A stretch of 59,655 nt of DNA from Solobacterium sp. (GTDB taxonomy: Bacteria > Bacillota_I > Bacilli_A > Erysipelotrichales > Erysipelotrichaceae), in the NCBI GenBank assembly GCA_017536885.1, contig JAFWCM010000004.1, positions 1-59,655 of the forward strand. The letters are read 5' to 3'. Made by a program: the position numbers and the translations under genes. This document shows, piece after piece, positions 35,070 to 43,195 of the stretch (positions are counted from its first letter, which is position 1; every line of letters starts with the position of its first letter). Below the pieces are notes generated by a model. The model had not been told where the DNA came from. It saw nothing but the letters and a program-made list of their open reading frames with translations, and made no database searches.

Positions 35070-36623
35070 TTACTCCTCTATGGAAAGAATATTCAGGCGG
35101 TGAAGCACTTCTGCCAGAAGCAGAATGATCATCACATCGATGCAGAAGCCGCTGATCATCTGATAGCGCTCGAGTTCGGCGGTGCCGCTCAGCAGGATGA
35201 TCACAGCCAGGCTTGCAATCCCCATGGCAATTGCGGTGAGAAAGGAAGCGATCATGACTTCCTTCTCCCGGATCCCGTAGGTCACGGCGTTTTTCTGAAC
35301 GCCGCTGCGGGTGCGGAACAGCGACAGGTAGATCACTGCGAGCAGAACGACGAAGCCAAGGGTTCGCGGCAGTGTGGAAGCCTTGAAGTTGCTGTAGAGG
35401 ATGAACAGCGGATTGCGCGCCCGCTCGGGCAGACGCAGCGACTGTTCGTAATTCCCCACATAGCTGCGGATGATGTTGAAGCTGGCGTTGGTTCCGATCT
35501 CGAGCAGGCCGAGAAATGCCAGCGGATGTTTGAGGTAATAGAAGGCAATGCTCGCAAGGCCGAACTGATCGAGGAAGCCGTTCTGAAGCTCGGGGTTGCC
35601 GAATACCGCATAGGGATAATCGGCGTAGCTCGAGATATCCGTCAGGGTTTCGTACCTCGGATCGATGTCAAATTCCCTGAGGGAGTCTTCCGGATTCAGC
35701 GATCTCAGCAATACCCCGGTCGTCATCGAATGCAGTTTGGAGGCATCGCTGAACCGGTGCATGCCGAGCGTCCAGGAGAAGATCGAAGCGACCAGCAGGA
35801 CGGAAGCGGAGATCACCGAGAAGACCTTTGTCTGATGCGTGCCGTTTGTCATCGTGATCTGCCGGAGGCATAACAGCATCAGTACAAGCCCGACCGAAGC
35901 GCAGTGCTTTTCGGTAAAGACGAGGATTGTCCCCGCCGCGGTAAGCCCCAGGAAGGCAAGCGTTGTCCAGCTCTCTTTATCATGCTGGAATGCCAGCGCA
36001 AACCCGAAGCAGTAGACTAAGAGGATCTGCCAGAGCGCCTCGGGATACAGGGAGTTGAAATAGCAGAGAATCGAACCGTCGGCCAGAATCACCGCACACA
36101 GGATGGTAAGAAACAGCGCTTCCGATGCGTAATTGACTCTCGCCACCACCCCGCGGATGAACAGCCATACCCCCGGCAGATACAGGATCAGATAAAGCGC
36201 GCTGAGGAAGCGGACATCGAAGAGGTTGTCGCCGGTGAACAGGTTGTCGAAGAACATCGCGGTCCGGATCAGAAAGATGTGGGTCGAGATGCCGGTCCGG
36301 ATCCGGGTGGAGTGAAGATAGAGCCGGATGAAGTAAGACCCTACGGGAACCTCGAGATCCTGAAGCCGGTAGCCGAGTCCGGCATTGTTCAGAATCGTGG
36401 TCAATGCCCCGTCATCCGCCGTCCCGACCAGCGGCGGTATCTGCAGAAGGAAGACGGCGATCGCAAGGACAAGGAACGCACCCAGGGCGGCAGAGAGGTT
36501 CGGGTTGTAGTTTTTCTGCAGCCGCGCGTTCCAGGAGCGAAGGGTCCGACGGACCGATGTGAAGAAATGATTCACGGTTTCCTTCAGTGAACGCTGTGCT
36601 TTTGTGCTTTCCTTCGGTTCCAT
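35070..36623 (-). CDS. Polytopic membrane protein, relative of the two-half protein
   Basis: A 517-residue protein with about 11 membrane segments. After the first helix a loop carries VGTADDGALTTIL, comparable to the Asp-x-Gly motifs of the 1091-residue protein. A long extracellular loop (about 290-370) has LNPEDSLREFDIDPRYETLTDISSY ending in YYLKHPLAFLGLL, which aligns with the SDDP ... LGID ... DIGK ... THP loop there. I take it as a single-unit member of the same GT-C-like family, probably handling a lipid-linked sugar at the outer face (inference). The soluble first ~40 residues are basic. It lies 41 bases after the thioredoxin-GH8 gene. Confidence 0.72.
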   Translation of the reverse strand: MEPKESTKAQRSLKETVNHFFTSVRRTLRSWNARLQKNYNPNLSAALGAFLVLAIAVFLLQIPPLVGTADDGALTTILNNAGLGYRLQDLEVPVGSYFIRLYLHSTRIRTGISTHIFLIRTAMFFDNLFTGDNLFDVRFLSALYLILYLPGVWLFIRGVVARVNYASEALFLTILCAVILADGSILCYFNSLYPEALWQILLVYCFGFALAFQHDKESWTTLAFLGLTAAGTILVFTEKHCASVGLVLMLLCLRQITMTNGTHQTKVFSVISASVLLVASIFSWTLGMHRFSDASKLHSMTTGVLLRSLNPEDSLREFDIDPRYETLTDISSYADYPYAVFGNPELQNGFLDQFGLASIAFYYLKHPLAFLGLLEIGTNASFNIIRSYVGNYEQSLRLPERARNPLFILYSNFKASTLPRTLGFVVLLAVIYLSLFRTRSGVQKNAVTYGIREKEVMIASFLTAIAMGIASLAVIILLSGTAELERYQMISGFCIDVMIILLLAEVLHRLNILSIEE

Positions 36624-36664
36624 CCCTTCTCCTTTCTGTTTCTTCCTTCTTTTTCCTAAGCCGC

Positions 36665-38284
36665 TCAGCCCATGCCGTGATATGCAAGCATGGCGATCAG
36701 CTGATCAAACGAATACAGCACTTCTCCCGGTCTGCCCAATGCCCCGAATTCCGGCAGGCCTGCGTCCATTGTGCAGTAGCGTTCCATGCGCCGCAGCGCC
36801 AGGCGCGCAAGCTCCTCATCATGGAGTTCCTCGGCGACAAGAGCAGCGAGTCCGTAAACCGCGGCGGAGTGGTAATCATAGCCGCTGACCACTTTCCCGT
36901 TCACTTCATACCTCGCCCCGAGATCTCCGTATTCCACCCGCTCCCTGAGCCAGTCGTGCGTCGCTTTCGGACAAAGGCCGGCGCGGGCGAGGATCCATAC
37001 CGTATAGAGGGCTTCGGCGGTGTTGAGATCGGCATGGTTGTACACCTTGAGATCGAGGTTGTAGCCGGCGTAATACAGCGGGAACTCATCGCCGATATAG
37101 CCGCCCGTGAGGATTGCCTGCGATTGCTCAGCGGCTTTTTCAAACCGCTCATCGAGTTCCGCAAGTTTTCGCAGCAGTGTGACATCGAGATAGGCAAGCG
37201 CAATCGTATTTGCCTTTGCCCCGGTCTCAAATTCCACAAAGTCGACCGGAATCCCTTCCGGCGAGAGACACTTCTCCAGAAACGCTTCCGCCATCTGTGC
37301 TGTTTCTTCTTCCCACGCATTGTTCCATACCCGGTTGGCATCCTGCATGGCGGAGAGAATTCTCAGATCGTCGAGCACCGCATTCACGCTGCCCCGCTTT
37401 CCGTTTTCCGCCGCATACCATGACACAAGCGATGAGGCATCCCGCATGTGACGGCCGACGTAGTTCAGCGTTTTCTCAAACAATGCCCGGTCCTTTGTAA
37501 GCACCGCATATTCGAGAAGGATGCCCATGCTTTCGCTGAGCACATCATGGCCAGAGGGAATGGTACCTTCCGCTGCGGAATTGCAGTACACGCCGCCTTC
37601 CTCATTGGAAAACCGCTCCGTGATAAACGCCTTTGCGGCCGCTTCCCGTCCCATGGTTCCAAGTCTCAGCAATCCGTCCATCTCGCCGGGGGTAAGACTT
37701 CCGCTGTAATACGCCCGCACGGTTTCATCGCTTCCGACGACAACACTGCCCGGGATGGATTTCATCCCCCACGACTGATAGTTTCCTTCGTCTTTGTCAT
37801 AGACGATGACAACATCTTTGATCCCGAGCTCTTCCAGTTCGGATTTCGCACCTTCCACGGTTTCCTTTTCGTTGTCCAGCCGGTCGGCCAGCACCAGGGA
37901 ATAGCCGTTCTCTTTCGCGATGCGCTTCATCTCCGAAGCTGTTTCCAGCATTGCCCTGCAGTCGGGACACCAGCTGGCCCAGAAGACGATCCAGCATCCG
38001 TTCTTCTCCCGTCCCGAGAGTTCACCGACCGAGACCGGTTTCATATCCTCGCTGTAAAACAGCGCTTTTCCGATGTCATCTCCGACTTCGATCTTCTGCG
38101 GCAGATAGTCTTCCGGCATAGCCAGGGCATCTGACGGTTTGTTCAGGGAAGTCCCGGTATCGGCAGGAGCCTGGCCGGCAATAAGACTTGAAACACTGAC
38201 GAAAACAAGCCAGCACACCGCTGTGATGAGTCCCAGGATGACAAGCGCAAGCAGCGCTTTCTGTATCGCACTTCTGTTTTTCAT
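36665..38284 (-). CDS. Membrane-anchored thioredoxin-GH8 fusion
   Basis: A 539-residue protein with three parts. Residues 8-35 form a membrane anchor. Residues about 65-205 form a TlpA-like thioredoxin domain with active site WCPDC (Cys106, Cys109) and a cis-Pro region SIPGS. Residues about 215-539 resemble the helical barrel of glycoside hydrolase family 8 (BcsZ-like endoglucanases): LSESMGILLEYAV holds a candidate acid (Glu251), NAVLDDLRIL holds a candidate Asp (305/306), and later helices have HADLNTAEALYTVW. GH8 enzymes accompany many cellulose-like synthases and trim the polymer; Listeria PssZ is a GH8 hydrolase. Fusion to a redox domain is unusual, and both active sites seem intact. It follows tetR by 55 bases and starts the biosynthetic part of the operon. 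Confidence 0.8.
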   Translation of the reverse strand: MKNRSAIQKALLALVILGLITAVCWLVFVSVSSLIAGQAPADTGTSLNKPSDALAMPEDYLPQKIEVGDDIGKALFYSEDMKPVSVGELSGREKNGCWIVFWASWCPDCRAMLETASEMKRIAKENGYSLVLADRLDNEKETVEGAKSELEELGIKDVVIVYDKDEGNYQSWGMKSIPGSVVVGSDETVRAYYSGSLTPGEMDGLLRLGTMGREAAAKAFITERFSNEEGGVYCNSAAEGTIPSGHDVLSESMGILLEYAVLTKDRALFEKTLNYVGRHMRDASSLVSWYAAENGKRGSVNAVLDDLRILSAMQDANRVWNNAWEEETAQMAEAFLEKCLSPEGIPVDFVEFETGAKANTIALAYLDVTLLRKLAELDERFEKAAEQSQAILTGGYIGDEFPLYYAGYNLDLKVYNHADLNTAEALYTVWILARAGLCPKATHDWLRERVEYGDLGARYEVNGKVVSGYDYHSAAVYGLAALVAEELHDEELARLALRRMERYCTMDAGLPEFGALGRPGEVLYSFDQLIAMLAYHGMG

Positions 38285-38339
38285 ATCTGCTCCGACTATC
38301 TTTTACCCGTCCGCTTTCTTTTCCGCGCAGCGGATCTTA

Positions 38340-38996
38340 TTATTCCTGTTCCGGCATGACGGCAAACTCCTTCAGCAGAAGCCGCTTCTGCACCAGCAGT
38401 TCCTCTTCCGGATTGATGCCCTCGTTGTAGACAAGACCCACGGCATAGCGCGTCACCGCCGCTAACATCAGATGCAGGGTGATCGAGAAGATCTGATCGG
38501 CCGGCAGTTCATTTTTCATCGTTCCGTCCTGTTCTCCCCGCTGACAGATCGCAAGAAACCGCTGTTTCAGCTTGAGGATGAAGTCGGTATAGGGACCGAT
38601 CTCCTCACTCGATATCTTCTCGTTCTGAAGATAGACGTTGAAGAACTGGTTGAAGCGAAGGATGTTCCGGTGATTGCGGTAGAGATCGATAAAGGAATCG
38701 AGATAGTATTCGAATTCATCTCTTGCACAGGCATGCACTTCCTGATTCTGACTTGCCGCAGCCCGGCGCGCTTTGACGTAGTTCTTCCAGGCATACACCG
38801 ACACCGCGAGGACCAGCTTCGGTTTGGTTCTGTAATAGCGGTACAGCGTAGCGATTCCGATGCCCGCTTCTTTTGCGATATCGGTCATCGCCACGGATTC
38901 GATCGTGTGTTCCGAAAAAACACGAAATCCCGTTTCCAGAATCAACTTCTGTTTCTGAGCCATCAGAATCTGATCCAGCTTCGCATTTCTGCCCAT
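38340..38996 (-). CDS. TetR-family regulator of the exopolysaccharide operon
   Basis: From the ATG at 38996, directly after GGAGGTAAT, the product is 218 residues. The helix-turn-helix is clear: SVAMTDIAKEAGIGIATLYRYYRTKPKL (about residues 37-64, contiguous). The C-terminal domain is unassigned but resembles regulators that sense small hydrophobic ligands. It is the first gene of a ~20 kb unit and its own promoter holds two inverted repeats overlapping the -10 box, so autorepression and control of all downstream genes is likely. A second regulatory layer would be c-di-GMP acting on the degenerate GGDEF protein. Confidence 0.9.
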   Translation of the reverse strand: MGRNAKLDQILMAQKQKLILETGFRVFSEHTIESVAMTDIAKEAGIGIATLYRYYRTKPKLVLAVSVYAWKNYVKARRAAASQNQEVHACARDEFEYYLDSFIDLYRNHRNILRFNQFFNVYLQNEKISSEEIGPYTDFILKLKQRFLAICQRGEQDGTMKNELPADQIFSITLHLMLAAVTRYAVGLVYNEGINPEEELLVQKRLLLKEFAVMPEQE

Positions 38997-39038
38997 ATTA
39001 CCTCCATGCGGACCCTTCCGCATTGCAAGTTTCATAAT

Positions 39039-39070
39039 GATAGGATCTCTATTGCGATAGATATTCTATC
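39039..39070. promoter_or_regulatory. Tandem operators of the exopolysaccharide operon
   Basis: A perfect inverted repeat GATAGA-TAT-TCTATC (39056-39070) and a related imperfect copy GATAGGATCTCTATT (39039-39053) have centres 17 bases apart. The first covers the -10 box, the second the expected start site. The adjacent TetR protein is the likely ligand (inference). Confidence 0.7.
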
Positions 39071-39091
39071 ATGTACTTATGGGATATTTAA
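39063..39091 (-). promoter_or_regulatory. Promoter of the exopolysaccharide operon
   Basis: On the minus strand TTAAAT (39091-39086) and an extended -10 box TGATAGAAT (TAGAAT at 39068-39063) are separated by 17 bases. The start would be near 39056, about 60 bases before the tetR start codon. Confidence 0.6.
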
Positions 39092-39118
39092 GCACATTTA
39101 TTCAATACTGTAAAATAT

Positions 39119-39143
39119 AAAAAAATCCGCATTATTATGCGGA
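39119..39143 (-). terminator. Small hairpin with U run, terminator-like
   Basis: On the minus strand TCCGCAT (39143-39137) pairs with ATGCGGA (39132-39126) around a 4-base loop, followed by TTTTTTT. It looks like an intrinsic terminator for a minus-strand transcript, but no credible gene lies upstream. A short untranslated RNA starting near 39200 is possible. Confidence 0.55.
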
Positions 39144-39170
39144 ATAACACAATAAACACACGAAAACATC

Positions 39171-39188
39171 TTTGGAAACGTTTCCAAA
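39171..39188. promoter_or_regulatory. Perfect 18-base palindrome, operator-like
   Basis: TTTGGAAACGTTTCCAAA is a perfect palindrome with the same GGAAAC half-site as the galactoside operator, but with no spacer base. A TATAAT box follows on the plus strand (39206-39211), and a possible minus-strand -10 (TATAGT) overlaps it. It resembles LacI/CcpA-type sites with a central CG but deviates from the cre consensus at two bases. Confidence 0.7.
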
Positions 39189-39909
39189 AATCGGAAGAAC
39201 CGCACTATAATGGTAGGATGTATATTCAGTATATTATGGTATATTTGGGTTTTTTTGTGTGTTTTTACAGGGTATCCTTTTTCGTTTTGATCCTTAACGA
39301 AGCCCGAATGTTTGCAGCGCCGGCAATTGAACAGAATCTGTAGTTTAGAGCTCATCAAAATCTGCAGTTAAATATTTAACACTGTCTGCATGAAGCCGGA
39401 AATCAGCAATTCCCGGTTGTGTTCCGATTTCAGAATACCTTGTAAGGGCAATAAAAACGATCCCCACTCAGAGATCTGCTTTATGCAGAAACACTGGTAT
39501 TGCGGTGCCGGATCACTTTTCAGTTTTCGGTCTGGTTTTTTCAGGACGTCCATCGTACTTCCGGTTCTCTGTCGGGCAGGCTTAAAATCATAATATATGG
39601 CTGTAACTGCCGATTTGCCAAACCGTCTCTGAAGTCAGTGTTTCTCCATTTTCCTAAAGACAGATCCCCCGCCTGATCTTAAATTAAACTCCTGAGCTCT
39701 TCATATCCGTCTCAGCGGTTTCAGGTGATGTGCGGTTTTCTGAAGTGACAGTGAAGGAAAAACAGAACAGATACAGGACAGGAAACCACGCAGTAAAAAA
39801 GAGAATTTGTTTAGAAATAATGAATCAGGAAAAAGCAGAGGATCATCGGCCAGGAACAAAAGAATCACAAAAACCTCCTGAATAATGTTCCGTTCAGTAA
39901 AATATAAGT
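39189..39909. other. A/T-rich intergenic stretch without a supported gene
   Basis: About 720 bases. A plus-strand frame starting at ATG 39218 would encode a 41-residue hydrophobic peptide only 7 bases after a TATAAT box; without a ribosome site it would be leaderless. I do not call it. The rest shows no coding pattern. Confidence 0.4.
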
Positions 39910-40161
39910 ATGAACACTGACATTACAAACAAAGAAGCGGATCACGGAGTGAATCGTGAAGATAATTACATCGGCTGCATACCAGTTTCATTTGCCGTTC
40001 GAGAAGAAATCGAACAATTAATGAAGGAAGGCAGATTAATTGCTGCAATTAAAGCTGTTCATAATGCATCGAATCTGGGACTCGCCATGTCAAAATGCTT
40101 CATTGACCATCTTCCTGAAATCAACTGGAAAAAATGCGGCCTGGATCCATTTGCTGAGTAA
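39910..40161 (+). CDS. Small protein with L7/L12 C-terminal-like motif
   Basis: An 83-residue protein with a polar N-terminus. Residues 33-68 (IEQLMKEGRLIAAIKAV, then NLGLAMSKCFIDHL) match the pattern of the ribosomal L7/L12 C-terminal domain: a helix, Gly-x-x-Ile-x-Ala-Ile-Lys-x-Val, then x-Leu-Gly-Leu-x-x-x-Lys-x-x-x-Asp. Short stand-alone proteins with this motif exist in many bacteria, and their role is unknown. The start lacks a clear ribosome site. It is isolated on the plus strand between two minus-strand operons. Confidence 0.6.
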   Translation: MNTDITNKEADHGVNREDNYIGCIPVSFAVREEIEQLMKEGRLIAAIKAVHNASNLGLAMSKCFIDHLPEINWKKCGLDPFAE

Positions 40162-40567
40162 ACAATAATCATGGGCCGCGTCTTTCAGCCTTCAGATCTC
40201 TCTGCGCTTAGAAATGCGGAATGCAATGTCCCCTGCCGGCATTTTTCCGCCGGGCAAAAGAAAGCAGAAAAAGAGAAAGCCGCCATTCCGCCGGCAGCTG
40301 ATAATTCCGGAAAAACTGCCGGCGAAGTGTCCGGATTCCCCCGGAAATACTCCCTCATCTTCACCCGCAGTTTTTGCGCCGGCACCATTACGGTGCTTAC
40401 CTTCTTGTTTTCCATATTCTCTGATTCACCGCCTGTGGTTAACAGCGGCGATCCCAGGCGGAACCGGTGTAAGGATCTCCATAAACCACAAAGACTTTTA
40501 AATACATCACCGCTATCAGCACCGAACGATCCCCGGTTTTGCGAAACGAAAAAAATATGGCTCAGCC
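40162..40567. other. Intergenic stretch rich in GCCGG-type inverted repeats
   Basis: About 400 bases without a supported gene between the L7/L12-like gene and the rbfA terminator. Besides the 9-base-arm hairpin listed separately it has a GCACC/GGTGC pair near 40385. It might hold a structured RNA or decayed coding sequence. Confidence 0.4.
40289..40324. repeat. GC-rich perfect inverted repeat
   Basis: CGCCGGCAG (40289-40297) and CTGCCGGCG (40316-40324) form 9-base arms around an 18-base loop. There is no U run on either side, so a simple intrinsic terminator is unlikely. Confidence 0.75.
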
Positions 40568-40595
40568 GAAAAAAAACCTGCTTATTCGGCAGGTT
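40568..40595 (-). terminator. Terminator of the rimP-nusA-infB-rbfA operon
   Basis: On the minus strand AACCTGC (40595-40589) pairs with GCAGGTT (40581-40575), followed by a run of U residues. The hairpin includes the end of the rbfA coding sequence and its stop codon. Confidence 0.88.
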
Positions 40596-40965
40596 CTTCT
40601 TCATTTGATTCTTCTTTGGATTCTTCTTCCTTATGAATCTTTTCGATGATCTCATCGATATGGCGGGCGTTGTCCTCCGCCGTATCGATCTTAAAGATGA
40701 GATCCGGACATCTGCGGATATCGAGCCGCTGGGAAAGCTCACTGCGGATGAATCCCTTCGCCCTTTCGAGCGCAGCGATCGCTTCTTTCCGGTTGGTCGC
40801 CCCGATAAATGTCACATACACGGTCGCAAAGCTGTGGTCATTGGTGACCTTGACATCGGTGATTGTGACAAATCCGATATTGGGATCCTTGACCTCAAAC
40901 TGGATGATCTCCGAAAGATTCTTGCGGATGATGCCTTCCAGGCGTTTCTGTTTGATGCTTGACAT
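40582..40965 (-). CDS. rbfA: Ribosome-binding factor A
   Basis: A 127-residue KH-like protein needed for late maturation of the 30S subunit and 16S rRNA 5'-end processing. Family features: QKRLEGIIRKNLSEII at the N-terminus, VTITDVKVTNDHSFATVYVTF, and RSELSQRLDIRRCPDLIFKID. The last ~18 residues are a Glu/Ser tail. The ribosome site GGAGGG lies inside the end of infB, and the gene follows infB by 3 bases. It is the last gene of the operon; its stop codon lies in the terminator stem. Confidence 0.95.
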   Translation of the reverse strand: MSSIKQKRLEGIIRKNLSEIIQFEVKDPNIGFVTITDVKVTNDHSFATVYVTFIGATNRKEAIAALERAKGFIRSELSQRLDIRRCPDLIFKIDTAEDNARHIDEIIEKIHKEEESKEESNEEEPAE

Positions 40966-40968
40966 GGA

Positions 40969-42846
40969 TCAGCCCTCCGCCGGCACTTCCTGTTCCTGAT
41001 AGGCTTCGATGAGATCGCCGATCTTGATATCGTTATAATTCTCTATCGTAATGCCGCACTCATAGCCGGACGTGACTTCCCTGGCATCGTCCTTGAAGCG
41101 CTTCAGAGAACCGAGCTTGCCGGTATAGATGACAATGCCGTCGCGGATCAGGCGAATGCCGCAGCGGGCAGCGAGTTTTCCGTCGGTAACCATACAGCCG
41201 CCGATCGTACCGATCTTGGAAACCTTGTAGGTCTCGCGAACTTCTGCCTGACCGATCACCACTTCCGCATACACCGGATCGAGCATGCCCTTCATGGCAT
41301 TCTCCATCTCTTCGGTTGCCTTGTAGATAATGTTGTGCAGACGGATCTCAACGCCCGCATCATCCGCCTTCTTGCGGATGTCCGCATTCGGACGGACGTT
41401 GAAGCCGATGATCATCGCCTTGGACGCATCCGCAAGCATGATATCGGTATCGTTGATCGCACCGGCCGTGGAGTGAATGACGTTGATCTTGACGCCTTCG
41501 ACTTCGAGCTTTTCGAGCGAAGAGCGAACCGCTTCCGCACTTCCCTGCACATCCGCCTTGATGATGACGGGGATTTCCTTGATCTCGCCCTCGGCGATCT
41601 CGCGCGAGAGATCCTCGAGGCTGACAGCGCTGGTCTTGCGGCGCTGCTGTTCGATCTTTCTTCTCTTGCGGCGGTCGGCTGTGGCTCTGGCTTCTTTTTC
41701 ATCTTCAAATGCCTTGAATAGATCGCCTGCCTCCGGCACATCGTTGAGACCGATGATCTCCACCGGGCTGGCAGGTCCTGCCGACTTGAGCTCTCTGCCG
41801 TCTTCGTCGGTCATCTTTCTTACCTTGCCATAGCAGGTGCCGACAACGACCGGCTGTCCCTGGGACAGGGTGCCGTTCTGCACGAGCAGGGTTGCGACCG
41901 GGCCGCGTCCCTTGTCGAGCTTGGCTTCGATGACCGTGCCGCTGGCAATGCGGTCTGGGTTCGCCTTGAGCTCCTTGACATCGGCTACCGTGACGATCGT
42001 CTCGAGAAGATCGTTGATGCCTTCTCCCTTCTTGGCGCTGGTGGATACGAAAATCGTATCTCCGCCCCATTCTTCCGGCATGATGCCGAGATCCGCCATC
42101 TCATTCTTGACGCGGTCGGGGTTGGCATCGGGTTTGTCCATTTTGTTTACGGCGACGATCATCGGAACATCCGCCGCCTTGGCGTGGTCAATCGCTTCCC
42201 GGGTCTGAGGCATGACACCGTCATCCGCCGCTACGACGATGACGGCGATATCCGTGACCGAAGCACCGCGCGCCCGCATGGCGGTAAATGCTTCGTGACC
42301 GGGAGTATCGAGGAAGGTGATCTTCCGTCCGTTGATGGAGACCTGATATGCACCGATCGCCTGGGTAATCCCTCCCGCTTCGCCTGCCGCTACCTTGGTG
42401 GAGCGGATCGCGTCGAGCAGAGTGGTTTTTCCATGGTCGACATGACCCATGATGGTGACGATCGGAGGCCGCTCCTTCAGAGAAGCCGCATCATCGACGG
42501 TATCATCATCTTCCAGGCTGTCTTCCTCTCTCGCTTTGACCTTGGTCGGCTCGATATCATATTCAAGACATACGGTCTCAACCATATCATCATCCAATGT
42601 GGTGTTGATCGTAACCATCTTGCCCTGCATGAAGAGAACCTTGATCAGATCACTGGCATTTCTTCCGCATTTCTTGGCGAGTTCCCCGAGCGTGATTCCT
42701 TCACTGTAGGTGATCGCATGGATATCCGGTGCTTTCTTCTGATACGGAACATACGGTCCGCGATTCGAGTTGTTATTTCCACGGCGTCCGCCGTTATTTC
42801 CCTTCCGGTTCCGGTTTCCCCCCGGCCGGGTATTCTTTCTTGGCAT
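40969..42846 (-). CDS. infB: Translation initiation factor IF-2
   Basis: A 625-residue GTPase that delivers initiator tRNA to the ribosome. It has a short basic N-terminus ([18 protein letters not shown]), one IF2-N domain, then the G domain with [20 protein letters not shown] and NKMDKP, followed by domains II-IV. The N-terminal extension is short compared with enterobacterial IF-2, as in many Bacillota. AGAAGGAGG precedes the ATG. The gene lies 88 bases after ylxR with no ylxQ between them. Confidence 0.97.
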   Translation of the reverse strand: MPRKNTRPGGNRNRKGNNGGRRGNNNSNRGPYVPYQKKAPDIHAITYSEGITLGELAKKCGRNASDLIKVLFMQGKMVTINTTLDDDMVETVCLEYDIEPTKVKAREEDSLEDDDTVDDAASLKERPPIVTIMGHVDHGKTTLLDAIRSTKVAAGEAGGITQAIGAYQVSINGRKITFLDTPGHEAFTAMRARGASVTDIAVIVVAADDGVMPQTREAIDHAKAADVPMIVAVNKMDKPDANPDRVKNEMADLGIMPEEWGGDTIFVSTSAKKGEGINDLLETIVTVADVKELKANPDRIASGTVIEAKLDKGRGPVATLLVQNGTLSQGQPVVVGTCYGKVRKMTDEDGRELKSAGPASPVEIIGLNDVPEAGDLFKAFEDEKEARATADRRKRRKIEQQRRKTSAVSLEDLSREIAEGEIKEIPVIIKADVQGSAEAVRSSLEKLEVEGVKINVIHSTAGAINDTDIMLADASKAMIIGFNVRPNADIRKKADDAGVEIRLHNIIYKATEEMENAMKGMLDPVYAEVVIGQAEVRETYKVSKIGTIGGCMVTDGKLAARCGIRLIRDGIVIYTGKLGSLKRFKDDAREVTSGYECGITIENYNDIKIGDLIEAYQEQEVPAEG

Positions 42847-42934
42847 ATCAATTCCTCCTTCTCACTGTTACGGAAAGAGCCGTACTCTTCCTCTTATGGA
42901 TTCTGCACATCGCCTCTTTTCTGCATCTCTGTGT

Positions 42935-43192
42935 TTATTTCAGAGCTTCTTCGAGCTTCCCCCAGAAGTCCTCTGGTATCGATTCCTTCAGCGCCCGTTC
43001 GAGAGATCTGTTTTTGCGGGCAAGGGCGGCAGCTTCGGGGTCCTTTTTCAGATACGCCCCGCGGCCGTTGGCCTTGCCGGTCGGATCCACGCTGATCACC
43101 CCTTCCGGAGTGCGGACAATGCGGATCAGCTCTTTCTTGGGCAGCGTTTCTCCGGTTGCGACGCATCTCCTCATCGGTATCTTTCTCGGCAT
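42935..43192 (-). CDS. ylxR: YlxR-family RNA-binding protein (RNase P modulator)
   Basis: An 85-residue protein of the YlxR/RnpM family. Visible signature: PMRRCVATGETLPKKELIRIVR followed by DPTGKANGRGAYLKK, the GRGAY motif that binds nucleic acid. The family binds RNA and modulates RNase P. The ribosome site GAGGAG overlaps the end of nusA, and the gene starts 3 bases after the nusA stop. The usual neighbour ylxQ (L7Ae-like) is missing here. Confidence 0.93.
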   Translation of the reverse strand: MPRKIPMRRCVATGETLPKKELIRIVRTPEGVISVDPTGKANGRGAYLKKDPEAAALARKNRSLERALKESIPEDFWGKLEEALK

Positions 43193-43195
43193 GGG

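Noticed and set aside
18461..39035. Reading the operon simply as cellulose synthesis
   Set aside because: The BcsB-like protein is divergent, the synthase has no PilZ domain, and a UDP-GlcNAc 2-epimerase and a deacetylase-like protein are present, which fit an amino-sugar polymer better.
39171..39188. Classification of the palindrome as a CcpA cre site
   Set aside because: It has the central CG but differs from the cre consensus at two conserved positions and controls no obvious catabolic gene, so only an unassigned operator is claimed.
39098..39358. An 86-codon minus-strand frame
   Set aside because: It contains a terminator-like hairpin with a U run and an operator-like palindrome, lacks a ribosome site and resembles no family.
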